From the NCBI GenBank assembly GCA_038213135.1, contig JBBQTQ010000060.1, positions 1 to 16,138 on the forward strand: a stretch of DNA of 16,138 nucleotides, written 5' to 3'. Positions 1 through 6,908 of the stretch are shown here, in pieces. This DNA comes from JBBQTQ01 sp038213135. GTDB taxonomy: Bacteria; Actinomycetota; Thermoleophilia; Gaiellales; Gaiellaceae. The position numbers and the translations under genes are program-made. The notes below the pieces were generated by a model. The model searched no databases and was not told the origin of the DNA. It saw nothing but the letters and a program-made list of their open reading frames with translations. Numbering within the stretch: position 1 is the stretch's first letter; each line of letters opens with the position of its first letter.

Positions 1-908
1 GGCTCCTTGTCCTCCTGCAGGTCGCGGTTGTAGGCGAGCGGCAGGCTCTTGACCGTCGCGAGCAGCCCGGTCAGCCGCCCGATCGCGGCGCCGGCCTTGC
101 CGCGCGCAAGCTCGGCAACGTCCGGGTTCAGCTTCTGCGGCATCATCGAGGAGCCGGTCGCAGCGTCCTCCGGCAGCCGCGCGAACCCGAACTCGCTCGT
201 CGCCCAGAGGACGAGCTCCTCGCCGATCCGGGAGAGGTGGCCGTGGAGCATCGAGCACGCATAGAGGTAGTCGAGGCAGAAGTCGCGGTCGGAGACTGCG
301 TCGAGCGAGTTGCGCATCTGGCCTTCCGGGGCGGGGAGCGGCAACGTCGAGCCCGCGAGCGCGCCCGCTCCGAGCGGTGATGGCGCGGACTGCTTCGCCG
401 CGAACGCGAAGCGGGCCAGGTCGCGCTCGAGCATCTCGACCCACGCCAGGAGGTGGTGTCCGACGGTGACCGGCTGCGCTCGCTGGAGGTGCGTGTAGCC
501 GGGCATCGGCGTCTCGGCGTCCGCCTCGGCGCGGTCGAGCACGATCCCGGCGAACGAGCGGACCGCCGCCGCCGCTTCCCCGCAGGCGTCCGCGACGTAG
601 AGCCGCATCGCCGCTGCGACCTGGTCGTTCCGAGAACGCCCCGCGTGGATCTTCCGCCCGAGCTCGCCGAGCTTGCGCTCGATCAGCGTGTGGACGTCTT
701 CCTCGCCGGGCTCGTACTCCAGCGAGGAGAGTGTCCGCTCGGCTTCGGCCACCTCGTCAGAAGAGAGCAACCCTGCCGCCTCGAGCCGGCGCGCGTGGAC
801 GAGCGTCGCCTGGCAGTCGTACGGGAGGAGCTCCGCGTCGTCGGCCAGCAGGAACTCCCACACCTCGGGCGCGAGGTCGCCCTCGACGCGCCCGCCCCAG
901 AGGGTCAC
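1..908 (-). CDS. argH: Argininosuccinate lyase, N-terminal two thirds (cut by window edge)
   Basis: This enzyme splits argininosuccinate into arginine and fumarate, the last step of arginine synthesis, in the cytoplasm. About 302 codons are visible and the C-terminus lies beyond base 1. Fumarase/aspartase-superfamily signatures read in order: LWGGR near the N-terminus, HAGRSRNDQ (residues 88-96), the TPMPGYTHLQRAQPV block (about 133-147), NSLDAVSDRDF (200-210), and the catalytic-loop signature GSSMMPQKLNP (252-262). The start is a GTG at 908 whose GTGA overlaps the argG stop by 4 bp, so translational coupling is likely. It is the last gene of the argCJBDRGH operon. From memory, the stretch before NSLDAVSDRD (TLPLPAPEGQMR) is shorter than in E. 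coli ArgH, but the frame is intact and the key motifs are present. The identification is secure; only the C-terminal tail is unseen. Confidence 0.96.
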   Translation of the reverse strand, partial: MTLWGGRVEGDLAPEVWEFLLADDAELLPYDCQATLVHARRLEAAGLLSSDEVAEAERTLSSLEYEPGEEDVHTLIERKLGELGRKIHAGRSRNDQVAAAMRLYVADACGEAAAAVRSFAGIVLDRAEADAETPMPGYTHLQRAQPVTVGHHLLAWVEMLERDLARFAFAAKQSAPSPLGAGALAGSTLPLPAPEGQMRNSLDAVSDRDFCLDYLYACSMLHGHLSRIGEELVLWATSEFGFARLPEDAATGSSMMPQKLNPDVAELARGKAGAAIGRLTGLLATVKSLPLAYNRDLQEDKE

Positions 909-2248
909 GTCCCGCGCCCCAGCTCCAGCGGATCGGAGGCCTGGGCGGGGGGGTTCAGTCGGAGGAGGCGCTGGAGCATGAGCATCCGGCGCGTGTCGTC
1001 GATGTCGTTCCGCTGCACGGCAAGCTGGCCGATCCGGTCGGCTGCGGTGAAGGTCGTGTTCGAGCGCTCCATCGACAGGCGCTCCGGGTCGTACGAGAGC
1101 GCCTCGCCGCGGGTATCGAGGATCGTGTAGTCGTCGCCCCGGCGCAGCTCGATCGTCACCTCGCCCGTGACGACGGCTGCCACCCAGCGCTGGAGCGCAT
1201 CACGCAGCATCAGCGCCTGCGGCTCGAACCAGCGGCCCTCGTAGAGGAGCCGGCCGAGCAGACGGCCCTCGGTCGCGTAGCGGTCGAGCGTGTCCTCGTT
1301 GTGGATCGCGCTCAGCAGGCGCTCGTAGGCGATGTGGAGGAGCGCCATGCCCGGCGCCTCGTAGATGCCGCGGCTCTTCGCCTCGATCACGCGGTTCTCG
1401 ATCTGGTCGGAGAGCCCGAGCCCGTGCCTGCCGCCGATCTCGTTGGCCCGCCGGACCAGCTCGGCGGGATCGCCGATCGCCTCGCCGTTCAGGGCCACCG
1501 GCAGGCCGTGCTCGAACGCAACCGCCACGGCCTCCGGCTCGATCGCGAGCGCCGCGTCCCAGTGGGCGACGCCCATGATCGGCTCGACGATCTTCATGCT
1601 GGTCTCGAGCCGCTCGAGATCCTTCGCCTCGTGCGTCGCGCCGAGGAGGTTTGCGTCCGTCGAGTAGGCCTTGTCGACCGACGTTCCGTGCGGCAGGCCG
1701 CGCGCGTCGAGCCATTCGCTCATCTCCCGGCGGCCCCCGAGCTCACCGACGAACGCATCGTCGAGCCACGGCTTGTAGATCCGGAGCAGCGGGTTGGCGA
1801 GCAGGCCGTAGCGGTAGAAGCGCTGGATGTCGTTGCCCTTGTAGGTCGAGCCGTCGCCCCAGATCTCGATTCCGTGCGCGTGCATCGCCCGGACGAGCAG
1901 CGTTCCGGTGACCGCGCGGCCGAGCGGCGTCGTGTTGAAGTAGCGCCTGCCCGCGGTCTGGATGTGGAACGCGCCGCACTGGAGGGCGACGATCCCCTCG
2001 CGCGCGAGCGCGTCCTTGCAGTCGACGAGGAAGGCTTCTTCGGCTCCGTACTGGCGCGCCTTGTCCGGCAGCGAGAAGACGTCCGGCTCGTCGTACTGGC
2101 CGAGGTCGGCGGTGAAGGCGTACGGGATTGCGCCGCGCTCGCGCATCCAGGCGAGGGCGCAGCACGTGTCGAGGCCGCCGGAGAACGCGAAGCCGACTCG
2201 CTCGCCGGCGGGCAGCGAGCTGAGGATGACGTGGCCGTTCGCGCTCAC
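905..2248 (-). CDS. argG: Argininosuccinate synthase, long (E. coli-type) form
   Basis: This enzyme condenses citrulline and aspartate with ATP to give argininosuccinate. The 447-aa protein carries the ATP-pyrophosphatase loop SGGLDT (residues 23-28). It matches the E. coli-type long subfamily closely through blocks such as IWGDGSTYKGNDIQRFYRYGLL, KAYSTDANLLGATHEAKDLE, GGRHGLGLSDQIENRVIEAKSRGIYEAPGMALLHIAYERLL and GRLLYEGRWF. The start is a GTG at 2248 sharing GTGA with the argR stop. A GGAAGG Shine-Dalgarno lies 6 nt upstream, inside the end of argR. Its own stop overlaps the argH start in the same way, so argR, argG and argH are probably coupled. As far as I recall, most actinobacterial ArgG proteins are the roughly 400-aa short type, so the long type here is notable. 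Confidence 0.97.
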   Translation of the reverse strand: MSANGHVILSSLPAGERVGFAFSGGLDTCCALAWMRERGAIPYAFTADLGQYDEPDVFSLPDKARQYGAEEAFLVDCKDALAREGIVALQCGAFHIQTAGRRYFNTTPLGRAVTGTLLVRAMHAHGIEIWGDGSTYKGNDIQRFYRYGLLANPLLRIYKPWLDDAFVGELGGRREMSEWLDARGLPHGTSVDKAYSTDANLLGATHEAKDLERLETSMKIVEPIMGVAHWDAALAIEPEAVAVAFEHGLPVALNGEAIGDPAELVRRANEIGGRHGLGLSDQIENRVIEAKSRGIYEAPGMALLHIAYERLLSAIHNEDTLDRYATEGRLLGRLLYEGRWFEPQALMLRDALQRWVAAVVTGEVTIELRRGDDYTILDTRGEALSYDPERLSMERSNTTFTAADRIGQLAVQRNDIDDTRRMLMLQRLLRLNPPAQASDPLELGRGT

Positions 2249-2709
2249 GTGTCGCCTTCCATGTGGTGTCGGAGCTCGGCGGCCAGTGCGGCCCCCGAGA
2301 GCCCTTCGCGCGGGGCGACGAAGATCGTGTCGTCGCCCGCCAGCGTCGCGAGCACGTCCGGCAGCACGGCCGAGTCGATCGCCCGCGCCAGAGCGTTCGC
2401 GTAGCCCGGCGGGGTCTTCAGGACGACCATCTGGCCGCTGAACGAGAGCGAGACCGCCCAGCGGCGGAACGCGCCCGTCAGCTCGCTGAGCCGGTCGAGG
2501 TCGGCGCCGCCCGGGAGCGCGTAGACGAGCCGGCCGTCGTCCGGGCGGCGCGTCTTGACGAGCCCGAGCTGCGCGATGTCGCGCGAGACGGTTGTCTGGA
2601 CCACGTCGTAGCCCTGTTCGCGCAGTGCGTTCGCGACCTCTTCCTGAGTCGAAAGCGGGCGTTCCTGGACGAGCCGGATGATCGCGCCCTGGCGCTCGAA
2701 CTTGTTCAC
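2245..2709 (-). CDS. argR: Arginine repressor ArgR
   Basis: ArgR is the arginine-responsive DNA-binding regulator that acts as a hexamer on ARG boxes. The 154-aa protein has an N-terminal winged helix-turn-helix with the family signature around TTVSRDIAQLGLVK (residues 39-52). Its C-terminal oligomerization and arginine-binding domain contains the GDDT motif (125-128, in LAGDDTIFVAP). I chose the GTG at 2709 because GGAGGT lies 7 nt upstream and VNKFERQGAIIRLV aligns with the usual ArgR N-terminus. An in-frame GTG at 2775 would add 22 residues that do not look like ArgR. The gene sits inside the arg operon between argD and argG, so its expression should be autoregulated through the argC promoter. 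The likely targets in this window are the paired boxes between argC and carA. Confidence 0.95.
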   Translation of the reverse strand: MNKFERQGAIIRLVQERPLSTQEEVANALREQGYDVVQTTVSRDIAQLGLVKTRRPDDGRLVYALPGGADLDRLSELTGAFRRWAVSLSFSGQMVVLKTPPGYANALARAIDSAVLPDVLATLAGDDTIFVAPREGLSGAALAAELRHHMEGDT

Positions 2710-2716
2710 GCGAGCG

Positions 2717-2722
2717 ACCTCC
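2717..2722 (-). promoter_or_regulatory. Strong Shine-Dalgarno fixing the argR start
   Basis: GGAGGT on the minus strand, 7 nt before the GTG at 2709. It is the best ribosome-binding site in the operon and decides the argR start against the longer frame from 2775. Most other genes here start by 4-bp overlap with the upstream stop. The strong site fits a gene that follows a 163-bp gap and so must initiate independently. Confidence 0.75.
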
Positions 2723-2785
2723 AACTGAGCAGACCGTGCGGGCCTGCGTGCGAAAAGCAAGCCAGGCAAGGACACAGGGAGCGTT

Positions 2786-2802
2786 CGTAGCCGGAGGCTA
2801 CG
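2786..2802 (-). other. Perfect short hairpin in the argD-argR gap
   Basis: A 7-bp perfect inverted repeat, CGTAGCC/GGCTACG, with a 3-nt loop lies in the 163-bp spacer (2710-2872) between argD and argR. There is no T-run after it in either direction, so it is not a classical intrinsic terminator. It could be an mRNA processing or stabilising hairpin, or part of a dispersed repeat. The spacer contains no recognisable gene and occupies the place where argF lies in the usual actinobacterial order. Confidence 0.5.
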
Positions 2803-2872
2803 GGCGCGACTGAGGACGCCGCATGGCGCAGCTTTGCAGCGCGGAGGGCCGTGCGAGATGCGAAGGCGGAGG

Positions 2873-3988
2873 TCAAATCACCTCATGGAGAAGGTCGAGG
2901 CCCTGCGCGAGCTCCTCGGCGGTGATTGTGAGGGGCGGCGTCAGGCGCAGCGTTCGCTCGCCCGCGGTGCAGACGAGGAGGCCGCGCGAGAGCGCCTCCT
3001 TCACGATCTCGCCGGCGGGCCGCTCGGTGTCGATCGCGAGCAGCAGGCCTCGTCCGCGCGCCTGCGGGAACCGCTCGCGTACCTGCGCCTCGCGCTCGTG
3101 AACCGCGTCCAGCAGCTCCTCGGTGATCGCATCGTCGACCGCGCAGGCCGCGGCACAAGCCACCGGGTTGCCGCCGAAGGTGCTGGCGTGATCGCCTGCG
3201 ACGAGCCCCTCGGGCGTCCCGTCGGCGACGAGCAGGCAGCCGATCGGCAGGCCGTTGGCAAGGCCCTTGGCGAGCGTGACGAGATCGGGCTCGATCCCGA
3301 GCTGCTCGTAGGCGAAGAAGCTGCCGGTGCGCCCGACGCCGGTCTGCACCTCGTCGAAGACGAGCAGCGCGTCGTGCGCGGTCGCCAGCTCACGGGCCGC
3401 AGCCAGAAACTCACGCTCTGCCGGGTGGACGCCGCCCTCGCCCTGAATCGGCTCGATCAGGATCGCGCCTGTGTCGGGTCCGAAGGCCGAGGCGAGCGAG
3501 TCGGCGTCGTTCAGCTCGGCGAACGCGACGCCCGGGACGAGTGGCTCGAAGGCGGCTCGCTTCGCAGGCTGGCCGGTCGCCGAGAGGGCGCCGAACGTGC
3601 GACCGTGGAACGAGTTCTCGAGCGCGACCACTCCCGGCTTGCCGGTCGCCTTGCGCGCGTACTTGAGTGCGGCCTCGATCGCCTCGGCGCCCGAGTTGCA
3701 GAAGAACGCCTGGCCGCCGCCGATCCTGGCCGAGAGCCGCGAGGCAAGCTCGGCCATCGGCTCCGTCCAGTAGAGGTTCGAGACGTGCCAGAGTCGCTCG
3801 AGCTGCGCCTGTGCGGCGGCGAGCGGGCCGGGGTGGCAGTGGCCGAGCCCGACGACCGCGATCCCCGCGACGAGGTCGAGGTAGCGGTTGCCCTCAACGT
3901 CCCAGAGCCAGGAGCCCTTGCCGCGGACGAAGGTCGCGTCGTAACGGGCATACGTCGGCAGAACCGCGGGCGCCAGAGCGGTACTCAC
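2873..3988 (-). CDS. argD: Acetylornithine aminotransferase
   Basis: This PLP-dependent class-III aminotransferase converts N-acetylglutamate semialdehyde and glutamate to N-acetylornithine and 2-oxoglutarate. Related enzymes can also serve lysine synthesis. The 371-aa protein shows the NSGAEAIEAALKYARKATGK block, HGRTFGAL, FDEVQTGVGRTG, and the PLP-lysine motif TLAKGLANGLPIG with Lys241, followed by STFGGNPVACAA. It is about 30 residues shorter than the usual 400, mainly in loops. The start is a GTG at 3988 giving VSTALAPAVLPTYARYDATFVRGKG, a normal N-terminus. The Shine-Dalgarno is poor (GGTGG, close to the start). The palindromic repeat at 3996-4077 ends 7 nt upstream of the start, so its folding could affect translation. 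Confidence 0.96.
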   Translation of the reverse strand: MSTALAPAVLPTYARYDATFVRGKGSWLWDVEGNRYLDLVAGIAVVGLGHCHPGPLAAAQAQLERLWHVSNLYWTEPMAELASRLSARIGGGQAFFCNSGAEAIEAALKYARKATGKPGVVALENSFHGRTFGALSATGQPAKRAAFEPLVPGVAFAELNDADSLASAFGPDTGAILIEPIQGEGGVHPAEREFLAAARELATAHDALLVFDEVQTGVGRTGSFFAYEQLGIEPDLVTLAKGLANGLPIGCLLVADGTPEGLVAGDHASTFGGNPVACAAACAVDDAITEELLDAVHEREAQVRERFPQARGRGLLLAIDTERPAGEIVKEALSRGLLVCTAGERTLRLTPPLTITAEELAQGLDLLHEVI

Positions 3989-3995
3989 GTCACCA

Positions 3996-4077
3996 CCAGG
4001 GTCAGACCTAGGACAGGCGCTGGGTCATGGCTCGAGCGGACAATCAGGGCCAGACCTAGGTCTGACCCTGGGTCATG
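3996..4077. repeat. Duplicated palindromic REP-like element
   Basis: The 109-bp argB-argD gap contains two copies of a 33-bp unit, at 3997-4029 and 4045-4077. They are identical apart from one base at position 6 and a divergent 7-base stretch in the middle. The right copy contains a 26-bp palindrome (4045-4070) centred on CCTAGG with one mismatched pair. The left copy keeps one arm, CCAGGGTCAGACCTAGG (3996-4012), whose exact 17-base complement is at 4055-4071. Both units end in CTGGGTCATG (4020-4029, 4068-4077). Palindromy, duplication and intergenic location suggest a REP/BIME-type dispersed element, though copy number elsewhere cannot be seen from here. In the minus-strand transcript the 17-bp long-range stem and the local hairpin are mutually exclusive. 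Confidence 0.75.
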
Positions 4078-4097
4078 ACGCCTTGGGACAGCGGCGA

Positions 4098-4766
4098 TCA
4101 CGCGAGCACCGCCGTCTCGCCGATCTCGGCGCGCACGCCCAGCCGTGCTGCCGTCACGGCCGCACGCAGCTTCGGGACGATCCCGCCCTCGAGCTCGCCG
4201 GCGTCCAGCATGCGCGAAGCCTCCTTCGTCTGGATCGCCGAGACGACTGCGCCCTCGAGCAGCAGGCCGGGGACGTCGGTGACGAACAGGATTCGGGATG
4301 CGCCGAGGCCCACTGCGAGCGCGGCAGCGGCCTCGTCGGCGTTCACGTTCAGCGGGCCTTCCGCGAGCGGCGCGACGACGGGGATCAGGCGCTCTGCGAG
4401 CGCGGCCTCGATCGCCGGCGGCCGGCTCGGCTGCGGGTCGCCGACGAGTCCCAGCTCGGGAACGAGCTTTGCGCGCAGACCGATCTGGTCGCCGAAGAGT
4501 CCGACCGCCCGCGCGCCGAGCGCGTCGCAGACGGCCGCATTCACCTGGGCGAACGAGCGCCGCACGACGTCGAGCGCGGCCGCCGACGTGACTCGCCGGC
4601 CGCGGACGAACTCGACCGGCAGCCCGAGCCGCTCCATCTCGAGCGAGATCTGCGGGCCCGCGCCGTGGACGATCACGAGCTCGTGGCCTTCGGCCGCGAG
4701 CTGTAGCGCCTGGGCCGCCGCTTCCTTCGCAACGCTCCCGCCGATCTTGAGGACGAGGCGGCTCAC
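4098..4766 (-). CDS. argB: Acetylglutamate kinase (compact form)
   Basis: This amino-acid-kinase-family enzyme phosphorylates N-acetylglutamate, often the arginine-regulated step. The 222-aa protein keeps KIGGS (7-11), VHGAGPQ (33-39; the family usually has HGGGP), GRRVT (56-60), NVNADEAA (140-147) and the EGGIVPK block with Lys199. It is clearly shorter than the usual 258-300 aa. It starts directly at the first beta strand, so it lacks the N-terminal helix associated with hexameric arginine-inhibited kinases. It ends soon after the last kinase motif. The GTG start at 4766 shares GTGA with the argJ stop. The family assignment is certain. Absence of arginine feedback inhibition is an inference from the missing helix. 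Confidence 0.93.
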   Translation of the reverse strand: MSRLVLKIGGSVAKEAAAQALQLAAEGHELVIVHGAGPQISLEMERLGLPVEFVRGRRVTSAAALDVVRRSFAQVNAAVCDALGARAVGLFGDQIGLRAKLVPELGLVGDPQPSRPPAIEAALAERLIPVVAPLAEGPLNVNADEAAAALAVGLGASRILFVTDVPGLLLEGAVVSAIQTKEASRMLDAGELEGGIVPKLRAAVTAARLGVRAEIGETAVLA

Positions 4767-5929
4767 GAGCGGTAGTCCGCGTTGATGCGGACGTAGTCGT
4801 AGGAGAGATCGCTCGTCAGATACGAGGCGGTGCCCTCGCCGAGTCCGAGGTCGAGCTCGATCCGGCAGGTCGCGCCCGGTGCGTCTGGCTCGATGCCCTG
4901 CGGCCGGCCGGCCGCGACGACGGTCGAGCCGTTGAAGACGAGCGTGACGAGCTCCGGGTCGAGTTGCGCGAAGCCGCCGTTGTAGGGCGCCGAGCCGGCG
5001 GCGGCGAGCACGCGGCCCCAGTTCGCGTCGTGGCCGAAGAGCGCGGTCTTCACGAGCGGGGAGGTGGCGATCCGGCGTGCGACCGCCTTCGCCTCGGCGG
5101 CGCTCGCTGCTCCGGTCACCGAGATCTCGGCCATCACCGTCGCGCCCTCGCCGTCGGCGACGATCTGCTCGGCGAGGTCGGCACAGACCTTCCGCAACGC
5201 GGCGGCAAAGGCGAGGTCGCCTGCGGGTGTCCGCTCGACGCCGGAGGCGCCGTTCGCGAGCAGCACGACCGCGTCATTCGTCGAGCACTCGCCGTCGACC
5301 GAGATCGAGTTGAAGCTCTCGTCGACCGCAGGGCGGAGGAAGTCGATCGCCTCGCCCGGCTCGAGCGGGTAGTCGGTCGTGACGACCGAGAGCATCGTCG
5401 CGAGGTTCGGGTGGATCATCCCGGAGCCCTTGGCCATGCCGCCGATCGTGAAGCCGGGACCGTGCGCGACGGCCTCCTTGGGCTTCGTGTCGGTGGTCAT
5501 GATCGCCCGCGCCGCCGCCGGGCCGCCGTCGTCCGTGAGGCCTTCCGCGGCGAGCTTCAGGCCGGGCAGCAGCTTGCCCATCGGGATCGTCGCGCCGATC
5601 ACGCCGGTCGAGAGGACGACGATCTCCTCGGCATAGAGACCCAGCAGGCGCGCTGCTTCGGCCGCTGTCGCGCGCGAGTCGAGCTCGCCGCGCAGACCGG
5701 TGGCCGCGTTCGCGACGCCGGAGTTGATCACGACGGCCTGCGGCTCGGCCAGCTCGAGATGTTCCTTGCTGATCTTCACGGGCGCCGCCTGGACGCGGTT
5801 GATCGTCCACATCGCCGCCCCGGTCGCCGGCTCGAGCGAGCGGACGATCGCCAGGTCGGGCGTGCCGCTACGGCGGATGCCGCAGTGAACGCCGCTCGCG
5901 GCGAACCCTTTCGGCGCCGTGACGCTCAA
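4763..5929 (-). CDS. argJ: Glutamate N-acetyltransferase / ornithine acetyltransferase
   Basis: ArgJ transfers the acetyl group from N-acetylornithine to glutamate, recycling acetyl groups; many homologues also use acetyl-CoA. The 388-aa protein starts LSVTAPKGFAASGVHCGI and ends DLSYDYVRINADYRS, both typical of the family. The self-cleavage motif MAKGSGMIHPNLATML is present. Thr178 is the expected nucleophile, giving alpha and beta chains after autoprocessing. The best start is a TTG at 5929 that shares TTGA with the argC stop, with GGAG 7 nt upstream. The open frame extends upstream to 6658 inside argC, but that part is not ArgJ-like. The stop overlaps the argB start. Presence of ArgJ means the ArgE deacetylase is not needed. 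Whether it can also prime the cycle, replacing ArgA, cannot be told from sequence alone. Confidence 0.95.
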   Translation of the reverse strand: MSVTAPKGFAASGVHCGIRRSGTPDLAIVRSLEPATGAAMWTINRVQAAPVKISKEHLELAEPQAVVINSGVANAATGLRGELDSRATAAEAARLLGLYAEEIVVLSTGVIGATIPMGKLLPGLKLAAEGLTDDGGPAAARAIMTTDTKPKEAVAHGPGFTIGGMAKGSGMIHPNLATMLSVVTTDYPLEPGEAIDFLRPAVDESFNSISVDGECSTNDAVVLLANGASGVERTPAGDLAFAAALRKVCADLAEQIVADGEGATVMAEISVTGAASAAEAKAVARRIATSPLVKTALFGHDANWGRVLAAAGSAPYNGGFAQLDPELVTLVFNGSTVVAAGRPQGIEPDAPGATCRIELDLGLGEGTASYLTSDLSYDYVRINADYRS

Positions 5930-6873
5930 ACGAGCACTCCAGTCAGCCGAAGCCCGAGCGTCTGGTCGAGGGCGAGCGCCAGGTTCGCGTTTTGTACCGC
6001 CTGACCCGCCGCGCCCTTGCCGAGGTTGTCGAGCGCACAGATCACGATCGCCATGCCGGTTGCGCCGTCCTCGAAGAGAGCGATCTCCGCGGCGTCGGTT
6101 CCCTGGACGCGCGAGAGCTCCGGAGTGACGCCCTCGGGGAGCACCCGCACGACCGGACTGTTGGCATAGGCAGCCTCCAACAGCTCCCGCAGGTCGGCGT
6201 CCGAGGTCACGTAACAGGTGGCGAGCAGCCCGCGACGCACCGGCAGCAGGTGCGGCACGAAGCAGACCGGGAAGCCGAGCTGCTGGGCGATCTCCGGCGC
6301 GTGCCGGTGCGAGCCGACCGCGTAGGGCGAGAGGTTCTCCAGCACGAACCCTGCATGCGAGCTCTCCTTCAGCCCTCTGCCGGCCCCGGAGACACCCGAT
6401 TTGCCGTCGACGATCGCCGAGTCGATCACGCCGGCGAGCGGGCCGAGCGCCAGCAGCGCGGCGGTCGCGTAACAACCGGGATTGGCGATCAGACGGCCCT
6501 GGGGCGGATAGAGCTCGGGGAGCCCGTACGACCAGGCGCCGGGGGCGGTGCCGTACCACTCCTCGGCGCCGGCGACGAGCCGGTGGGCTCCGGAGAGGTC
6601 GACGACGACCGCGTCGACGGGCGGCTCGACCGCTGCCGCGTCCTCGTGCGAGAGGCACAGGAACAGGATGTCCGTCCCGCTGGCGAGTGCCTCGTCATTC
6701 GGCACGAACGCAGGCAGCGAGCCGTTCAGCCGGACGTCGAGCGCTCCCGCGGCCTTGCCCGCGAGCGTGTCCGAGCCGAGGGCGACGACCTCCAACTCGG
6801 GGTGGGCGAGCAGGCGGTCGAGCGTCTCCTGGCCGGTGTAGCCGGCGCAACCCACGATCGCAGCGCTGAACAC
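5926..6873 (-). CDS. argC: N-acetyl-gamma-glutamyl-phosphate reductase
   Basis: This NADPH-dependent enzyme reduces N-acetylglutamyl phosphate to the semialdehyde. The 315-aa protein has the dinucleotide-binding N-terminus AAIVGCAGYTGQE, the active-site motif NPGCYAT with Cys134, the GKSGVSGAGR block, HRHAPEI (about 189-195) carrying the catalytic histidine, and the C-terminal DNLGKGAAGQAVQN. It is slightly shorter than the usual 340 or so. The start is a GTG at 6873. No Shine-Dalgarno precedes it, and a -10-like CATAAT ends 7 nt upstream, so the mRNA is probably leaderless. It is the first gene of the operon, divergent from carA across paired ARG-box-like sites. Confidence 0.96.
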   Translation of the reverse strand: MFSAAIVGCAGYTGQETLDRLLAHPELEVVALGSDTLAGKAAGALDVRLNGSLPAFVPNDEALASGTDILFLCLSHEDAAAVEPPVDAVVVDLSGAHRLVAGAEEWYGTAPGAWSYGLPELYPPQGRLIANPGCYATAALLALGPLAGVIDSAIVDGKSGVSGAGRGLKESSHAGFVLENLSPYAVGSHRHAPEIAQQLGFPVCFVPHLLPVRRGLLATCYVTSDADLRELLEAAYANSPVVRVLPEGVTPELSRVQGTDAAEIALFEDGATGMAIVICALDNLGKGAAGQAVQNANLALALDQTLGLRLTGVLV

Positions 6874-6874
6874 A

Positions 6875-6904
6875 TTGCGTATTATGCAGCAACGCGCGTA
6901 GTAT
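6875..6904 (+). promoter_or_regulatory. Putative carA promoter (leaderless or near-leaderless)
   Basis: On the plus strand, TTGCGT (6875-6880) and TAGTAT (6899-6904) are 18 bp apart. The predicted start point falls a few bases before the ATG at 6915. An alternative -10, TATTAT (6880-6885), fits consensus better but has no clear -35 partner. Both overlap the ARG-box-like sites. There is no ribosome-binding site before either possible carA ATG, which favours a leaderless message. Confidence 0.4.
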
Positions 6905-6907
6905 GCA
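6876..6907. promoter_or_regulatory. Pair of ARG-box-like operators between argC and carA
   Basis: Two near-palindromic 13-mers, TGCGTATTATGCA (6876-6888) and CGCGTAGTATGCA (6895-6907), match each other at 11 of 13 bases. Their centres are 19 bp apart, about two helical turns. An AT-rich core flanked by TGC/GCA resembles the ArgR operators of Gram-positive and actinobacterial genomes (TGCATAATTATGCA-like), which normally occur in pairs. They lie in the 41-bp gap between two divergent arginine-pathway transcription units and cover the likely promoters of both. The operon itself encodes ArgR. The operator role is inferred from sequence and context and is strongly suggested. Confidence 0.8.
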
Positions 6908-6908
6908 A
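6881..6908 (-). promoter_or_regulatory. Putative argC operon promoter (leaderless)
   Basis: On the minus strand, TTGCAT (6908-6903) and CATAAT (6886-6881) are separated by 16 bp. Transcription starting about 8 nt downstream of the -10 would begin at the argC GTG (6873), matching the absence of a Shine-Dalgarno. The -35 is weak (3 of 6 consensus bases). Both elements lie inside the ARG-box-like palindromes, so bound ArgR would block polymerase. Confidence 0.5.

Noticed and set aside
731..2404. 557-codon open frame on the plus strand
   Set aside because: It is antisense to argG and argR, which have clear family motifs. It is low-complexity Arg/Ala/Glu-rich, as expected from the opposite strand of high-GC genes.
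2710..2775. Longer argR start (GTG at 2775)
   Set aside because: The 22 added residues do not match ArgR, and a strong Shine-Dalgarno sits exactly before the GTG at 2709.
2803..2872. Possible argF remnant or small RNA in the argD-argR gap
   Set aside because: No ornithine carbamoyltransferase motif (such as STRTR or HPxQ) is readable in any frame, and no promoter or terminator pair defines an RNA gene.
2834..4078. 414-codon plus-strand open frame
   Set aside because: It is antisense to argD and runs across the palindromic repeat. There is no recognisable domain and the composition is typical of a shadow frame.
5930..6658. Upstream extension of the argJ frame
   Set aside because: The residues before LSVTAPKGF are Arg/Ala-rich and do not resemble ArgJ; this stretch codes for ArgC in another frame.
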